Assembly: GCF_001485435.1 (NCBI RefSeq)
Contig: NZ_BCMS01000001.1
Location: 114,501-178,500 of the forward strand
DNA: 64,000 nucleotides
Reading direction: 5' to 3'
From: Deinococcus grandis
GTDB taxonomy: Bacteria > Deinococcota > Deinococci > Deinococcales > Deinococcaceae
In this document: piece after piece, positions 55,401 through 64,000 of the stretch
Numbering within the stretch: the stretch's first letter is position 1
Layout: each line of letters opens with the position of its first letter
Notes under the pieces: generated by a model
What the model was told of the DNA's origin: nothing
The model's database searches: none
Seen by the model: the letters and a program-made list of their open reading frames with translations, nothing else
Program-made: the position numbers and the translations under genes

Positions 55401-57454
55401 TCAACCCCATGCAGCAGGTCGTGATCGCCACGCGCAAACGCGACAGTGAAGCGGTCATTGCGGCGCTGCAGGACGCCGGGGTGCTGCACCTCAAGCCCAT
55501 CACGGGTGGCCCGCTGAGCACCGGCAGCCTCGCCGGGGCTGACGCCCAGAGCCGCCGCGAGGACGAGCGCCTGCTCGCCCGCGCGGAGAGCACCCTCGCG
55601 GAACTCGGCAGTTACCGGCCCGCGCCCGCCTCCCTTCCCGCCGCGGGCAGCTGGGCCGACCTGATCGAGCAGGCCGCGCAGCCCACCGCGACCCTGGCCC
55701 GTCAGCGTCAGGACCTCCAGGCCGACCTGGACGCCGAGAGTGCCTACGGCGACGCCGTGCGCGCCCTGGGCCGCATGGCGGGCAGCCTGGACCGCAGCCA
55801 GCGCGTCTCGCTGCTGCCCTTCGTGCTGCAGGCCACCGACAACCCCGGTGAACTGGACGCCGCGCTGAAGGCCGATCTGGCCGACCGCTACGTCCTGGCC
55901 ACCGAAACCGTCGGTGCCAACCGCGTCGGGCTGATCGCCACCCGCCGCAGCGAACGCGACCTCGCGCGCGCCGCGCTGGGCAAGGTCCGCCTGGGCGAAC
56001 TGCGCCTGCCCGGCCGTTTCGACGGCCTGCCGCTGGGCGAAGCCGCCGCCGAGATGGACCGCGTCGCGAGCACCGGCACCGCCCGCCTGGGTGAGCTGAA
56101 CGCCGAACGTGACCGTCTGGCGCAGGCCCACGCGCCCGCGCTGTACGCCATCCGCGACGCCCTGAAAGACCGCGTGGCCATCCACGACGTCCGGGCCGTC
56201 TCCGCGCGCGGCAAGTACAGCCTCGCGCTGCAGGGGTACGTCCCCGAGGACCGCCTCGCGGCCCTCAAGGGCGCCCTGGACCGCTTCGGCAGCGCCGTCA
56301 GCTACGACCTGCACCCCGTCGACGATCACCACGACGACCTCGTGCCGGTCGAACTGAAGAACAACAGCTACGTCAAGCCCTTCCAGACCGTGATGGGCCT
56401 CATGACGCCGCCCAAGTACGGCACCTTCGACCCCACCTGGGTCGTGGCGCTGTTCTTCCCGCTGTTCTTCGGGATCATCATGGCCGACATCGGCTACGGC
56501 CTGCTGTTCCTGTGGTTCGGCCTGTGGCTGCTGGGCAAGGCCAACCGCAACGAGGGCTGGGACCTCAGCTTCTTCGGCGCGTACGTGCCGCCCGTCACCC
56601 TGAAGGACCTGGGCTTCGTGACGAACGTCATGGCCGCCTGGACCATCCTGTGGGGCGTCCTGACCGGCGAGTTCTTCGGGACCTTCCTGGAGCACCTGCA
56701 CGTCTTCTACATCAACCCGGAACTGCTCAACAGCCTCTGGAGCTGGACCGGCGTCCGCTACCCGATCGAGGAAGGCGTCAAGCACTACGGCCTGATCCCG
56801 ATCCTCTTCCCGCGCCTGGAAACCGGGTACTTCAGCAACGTCGCGCTGGTCTTCGCGCTGTGCTTCGGCATCCTGCAGGTCCTGTGGGGCTGGGCCATCC
56901 GCGTGCAGCAGGGCATGAAGCACAAGGACCCTGTGCACACCTGGGAAGGCATCGCGCTGTTCGGCGGCGTCGGCGCCCTGATCCTGATGGCCTTCGCCAC
57001 CAAGGCGGGCAAGGACTTCGGCGCGTTCACGAACTTCAGCGACCCCCGCGTCCTGCTGATGTACGTCGGCTTCGCCGCCTTCGTGGTCGGCTGGCTGCGC
57101 GTCATCAAGCACTACCCGCTGCTGCCCATCGAACTGCTCTCGCAGGGCGGCGCGGTCGTCAGCTACGCCCGTATCTTCGCCGTGGGCCTCGTCTCCGCGA
57201 TTCTCGCCAAGCTCTGCACCGACCTCGGCTGGAGCCTGTACGAGAACATCGGCTTCCTCGGCATCATCATCGGTATCCTGCTGGGCCTGGTCCTGCACTT
57301 CCTGGTGCTGGCCCTGACCCTGATCGGCCACGTGCTGCAGCCGCTGCGTCTTCACATGGTGGAGTTCCTCAACCCCACCGGGTTCAACGCCGACTCCAGC
57401 CCCCGCTACAACCCCCTTCGTCGCCTCAGCCCCGCCCAGGGGCAGGTTAAATAA
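55397..57454 (+). CDS. V-type ATP synthase subunit I
   Basis: A 685-residue stator subunit. The first 330 residues are cytoplasmic and helical (long coiled coil with LAQAHAPALYAIRDALKDR). The rest has seven or eight membrane helices starting near 350 (WVVALFFPLFFGIIMADIGYGLLFLW), with the essential Arg region in the later helices (VSYARIFAVGLVSAILAKL, LGLVLHFLVLALTLIGHVLQPLRLHMVEFLNPTGF). It carries ions between the membrane ring and the outside. The first two genes overlap by four bases. Confidence 0.93.
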   Translation: MINPMQQVVIATRKRDSEAVIAALQDAGVLHLKPITGGPLSTGSLAGADAQSRREDERLLARAESTLAELGSYRPAPASLPAAGSWADLIEQAAQPTATLARQRQDLQADLDAESAYGDAVRALGRMAGSLDRSQRVSLLPFVLQATDNPGELDAALKADLADRYVLATETVGANRVGLIATRRSERDLARAALGKVRLGELRLPGRFDGLPLGEAAAEMDRVASTGTARLGELNAERDRLAQAHAPALYAIRDALKDRVAIHDVRAVSARGKYSLALQGYVPEDRLAALKGALDRFGSAVSYDLHPVDDHHDDLVPVELKNNSYVKPFQTVMGLMTPPKYGTFDPTWVVALFFPLFFGIIMADIGYGLLFLWFGLWLLGKANRNEGWDLSFFGAYVPPVTLKDLGFVTNVMAAWTILWGVLTGEFFGTFLEHLHVFYINPELLNSLWSWTGVRYPIEEGVKHYGLIPILFPRLETGYFSNVALVFALCFGILQVLWGWAIRVQQGMKHKDPVHTWEGIALFGGVGALILMAFATKAGKDFGAFTNFSDPRVLLMYVGFAAFVVGWLRVIKHYPLLPIELLSQGGAVVSYARIFAVGLVSAILAKLCTDLGWSLYENIGFLGIIIGILLGLVLHFLVLALTLIGHVLQPLRLHMVEFLNPTGFNADSSPRYNPLRRLSPAQGQVK

Positions 57455-57470
57455 CCCAGGAGTGTTCACC

Positions 57471-57773
<303 letters not shown>

Positions 57774-57774
57774 T

Positions 57775-58344
57775 ATGGCGCTCGACAAGCTCCTCGAGAA
57801 CGAAGCCCAGCAGGACATCGAGCGCATCCGCGCCGAAGCCCAGGGCCGCGCCGAGCAGATCGTCGCCCAGGCCCACGAACAGGCCCAGGCCCTGATCGAC
57901 TCCCGCACCCGCCAGCTGGCCGGCGCGCGTCAGGCCGAACTGGTCCGCGCCCGCAGCGCCGCTGACCTCGACAGCAGCGCCCAGCGTCTCGCCGCCGCCG
58001 ACAGCCTCCAGGCCCAGGCGTTCACGGTCTCCGAGCAGTACCTGCACTCCGTGACCACCTCCGCCGAGTACCCCATGATCGTCAGCAAACTCCTGCAAGA
58101 AGCCCTGCAGGTCCTGCCCGACGCCGAAGTGGTCGAGGCGGCCCTGGCCGAGCACGACGCCGTCCGTCAGGCCCTGGCCCAGCTGGGCCGGCACCTGGAC
58201 GTGCGCCCCAACGAGCAGGTCAAGACCGGCGTGCGCCTGGTCGGCAAGGGCGGCAAGGCCAGCATTCAGAACACGCTCGTGGGTCGACTGAACCGCGTGC
58301 GCGGCGACCTCGCCCCGCAGATCAGCCGACTGCTGGCCGAGTAA
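57775..58344 (+). CDS. V-type ATP synthase subunit E
   Basis: A 189-residue peripheral-stalk subunit. A long N-terminal helix (LDKLLENEAQQDIERIRAEAQGRAEQIVAQAHEQAQALIDSRTRQ) pairs with the G/H subunit, and the C-terminal globular domain (VSKLLQEALQVLPDAEVVEAALAEHD ... GGKASIQNTLVGRLNRVRGDLAPQISRLL) binds the A3B3 head. It begins two bases after the K stop. Confidence 0.9.
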   Translation: MALDKLLENEAQQDIERIRAEAQGRAEQIVAQAHEQAQALIDSRTRQLAGARQAELVRARSAADLDSSAQRLAAADSLQAQAFTVSEQYLHSVTTSAEYPMIVSKLLQEALQVLPDAEVVEAALAEHDAVRQALAQLGRHLDVRPNEQVKTGVRLVGKGGKASIQNTLVGRLNRVRGDLAPQISRLLAE

Positions 58345-58352
58345 GGACCGAC

Positions 58353-59326
<974 letters not shown>

Positions 59327-59330
<4 letters not shown>

Positions 59331-59668
59331 CCCAGCCCAACACGCAACGCGTCGCGGTGCTGAGTGACGCCGAAACCGCCACCGGCTACCGCCTGGCCGG
59401 AGCCGCCGTGATCGAGGCCACCCCCGACACGGCCCTCGCCACCCTGGAACGCCTGATCACCGAAGGTCAGTACGGCCTCGTCGCCGTCGACACCGGCCTG
59501 ATCCCGGACCCGGCCACCGCCACCGCCCGCGTCATGCGCGGCCGGGACCTGCCGATCCTGCTGCCCATCCCCAGCCTGCGCGACGCGTTCAACCCGGACA
59601 CCGTCGACGCGAAGGCCTACATGGGCAAACTGGTGCGCGACACCATCGGCTTCGATATCAAACTGTAA
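59327..59668 (+). CDS. V-type ATP synthase subunit F
   Basis: A 113-residue rotor subunit. QRVAVLSDAETATGYRLAGA, TLERLITEGQYGLVAVDTGLI and a C-terminal LPILLPIPSLRDAF followed by VRDTIGFDIKL. It binds the central shaft with D. A 112-base structured gap separates it from subunit A. Confidence 0.92.
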
Positions 59669-59671
59669 GGA

Positions 59672-59761
59672 GTTGATGGTCGAGAGCAGAGGGATGATGG
59701 TACACAGGACTTTCAGTGACTGAACGCTTGACCCGTCAACCATCCACTCTCCACCATCAAC
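59672..59761 (+). other. Structured spacer between V-ATPase subunits F and A
   Basis: GTTGATGGTcGAGAG (59672-59686) pairs with CTCTCcACCATCAAC (59747-59761), 14 of 15 pairs, with a further GATGGT/ACCATC pair inside (59696-59701 with 59739-59744) and TTCAG-tga-CTGAA at its apex. No ORF is present. It is A+T-richer than the operon. Subunit A's GGAG (GAAGGAG) lies just after it. Confidence 0.7.
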
Positions 59762-59780
59762 CTCTCCGAAGGAGAACGTA

Positions 59781-62941
<3,161 letters not shown>

Positions 62942-63033
62942 CCCCCCCAGGGGCTGAAGGGGGACCCCACCGCTTGCGGACTCGCCCTTCAACCCCTGAC
63001 CATGAACGCCAGAACGTCAGGAGGTGAACACAC

Positions 63034-63708
63034 ATGGCAGAACAGATCAGCCCCACCCGCAGCGCCCTGCTGGCCAGCAAGGCCAGCCTGAAGACCGCCT
63101 CCGGCGGCGCGGACCTCCTCAAGCGCAAGCGTGACGCCCTCATCGGCGAATTCTTCGCGCTCGTCAAGGACGCCCTGGCCGCCCGCGAGCAGCTCAGTGG
63201 CGTCAGCAAGGGCGCGTACACCAGCCTCTTCAGCGCGAAAGCCTGGGACAGCCCCGAAGCGGTCGAGAGCCTCTCGCTGGCCGGCAGCGGCGACTACCAG
63301 ATCGACATGCAGATCGACAACCTGTACGGCGTGAAGGTGCCGCGCATCAGCGTGCCCGAACGCGCCGCGCAGGCGAACTTCAGTCCGATCAACGTCGGCG
63401 CCCGCACCATCCAGGCCGCCACCGACTTCGGCGGCGTCCTCGAGGCGATCGTCAAGGTCGCCGCGACCGAGACGAAACTGCGCCGCATCGGCGAGGAAAT
63501 CAAGAAGACCAGCCGCCGCGTCAACGCGCTCGAGCAGGTCGTGATTCCCGGCATTCAGGACGACATCCGCTTCATCCGCAGCGTGCTCGACCAGCGCGAA
63601 CGCGAAGCCGGATTCACCCAGAAGAAGATCAAGGCGAAGATCGAGGCGAAAGCCGAGGCCGCCCGCGACGCGCAGAACGCGCAGAGCCACGGCAGCGCCG
63701 CCGACTGA
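63034..63708 (+). CDS. V-type ATP synthase subunit D
   Basis: A 224-residue central-shaft subunit with two long helices. ISPTRSALLASKASLKTASGGADLLKRKRDALIGEFF at the N-terminus and RRVNALEQVVIPGIQDDIRFIRSVLDQREREAGFTQKKIKAKIEAKAEAA at the C-terminus fit the coiled rotor. GGAGG lies nine bases upstream of ATG 63034. A 92-base gap separates it from B. It is the last gene of the operon. Confidence 0.95.
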   Translation: MAEQISPTRSALLASKASLKTASGGADLLKRKRDALIGEFFALVKDALAAREQLSGVSKGAYTSLFSAKAWDSPEAVESLSLAGSGDYQIDMQIDNLYGVKVPRISVPERAAQANFSPINVGARTIQAATDFGGVLEAIVKVAATETKLRRIGEEIKKTSRRVNALEQVVIPGIQDDIRFIRSVLDQREREAGFTQKKIKAKIEAKAEAARDAQNAQSHGSAAD

Positions 63709-63723
63709 CCCCGACATCACAGC

Positions 63724-63752
63724 AACCGCCCCCCAGCCGGAGGGCGGTTTTT
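63724..63752 (+). terminator. Rho-independent terminator of the V-ATPase operon
   Basis: AACCGCCC (63724-63731) pairs with GGGCGGTT (63742-63749), followed by a T run to 63752. Confidence 0.75.
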
Positions 63753-63772
63753 CCTGTGCTGACGACCTGACG

Positions 63773-64000
63773 TCAGCCCTGCTGGGGCACCGGGGCGACC
63801 GGGTTGCGGCGGCCCCGCACGCTCAGGACCAGCAGCAGCGCGCCCATCCCGGCCGCCAGCGCCGCGCCGGTCGCGAAGCCCTGCGCCTCGTGCCCGGCAG
63901 GCGCGGCCAGCAGCAGCGGGCTGAGGAACTGCCCCAGGAACACGGCGCTGCTCATGCCGGCCGTCACGCGGCCCCGCCACGCGGGCGGCGTCAGGTCCGC
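63773..64000 (-). CDS. MFS transporter, C-terminal part (5' end outside window)
   Basis: The frame is open from the window edge down to the stop at 63773. Residues such as TPPAWRGRVTAGMSSAVFLGQFLSPLLLA form the typical helix pair of a major facilitator C-terminal domain, followed by FATGAALAAGMGALLLVLSV and a short tail. Substrate unknown. Confidence 0.65.
   Translation of the reverse strand, partial: ADLTPPAWRGRVTAGMSSAVFLGQFLSPLLLAAPAGHEAQGFATGAALAAGMGALLLVLSVRGRRNPVAPVPQQG

Overview
The window is GC-rich bacterial chromosome from a member of Deinococcus. The pointers are a complete V-type (A/V) ATP synthase operon, an HU protein with a lysine/alanine/proline-rich N-terminal arm, a short RNB-family RNase resembling Deinococcus RNase II, a DtxR-type regulator, and many genes that seem to be leaderless (a TANNNT -10 box 6-7 nt before the start codon, as known from Deinococcus deserti). 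The genus call rests on gene content. I make no species claim.

Left third (1-25 kb): the 3' end of a metalloenzyme gene and trpF converge on a cluster of perfect DnaA boxes (478-646). Next come a phosphotransferase gene with a decayed partial copy of itself, the cobS-cobC-cobT genes for the last steps of cobalamin synthesis, and dtxR. An ECF sigma / anti-sigma-like / RseB-like cluster follows; its promoter matches one in front of an exported DUF1800-DUF1501-CxxCH operon. Further right are a beta-propeller protein, an RNB ribonuclease, a three-gene operon resembling SHOCT/DUF4097 envelope-stress proteins, ftsH with an upstream stand-alone copy of the FtsH N-terminal region, a TPR protein, an MFS transporter and a tandem GNAT protein.

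Middle (25-49 kb): transketolase, the queF-queD-queE-queC operon for queuosine precursors, an A+T-rich island with one foreign-looking membrane gene beside tRNA-Phe and tRNA-Asp, a metallophosphoesterase operon that includes a possible Rad52/DdrA-like protein, a penicillin acylase family enzyme, ubiX-ispD-ispE, a membrane TPR/PlsY-like pair, a MoeB-like E1 enzyme, HU, a PAS-PAS-GGDEF-EAL protein, pth and an M42 peptidase.

Right (49-64 kb): an IS630-family element, two successive glnK-amtB units whose products differ at a key channel residue, the eight-subunit V-ATPase operon (order G/H, I, K, E, C, F, A, B, D, with G/H as the small stalk subunit) and the end of an MFS gene.

The most distinctive feature is a family of 112-154 bp repeats (six clear copies and one degraded) with the same ends as the IS630 element. 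They look like non-autonomous derivatives of it. They sit in T(G/C)A-TA-T(G/C)A targets exactly at gene boundaries, so their ends touch or form start and stop codons, and their two internal hairpins are kept by compensating base changes.
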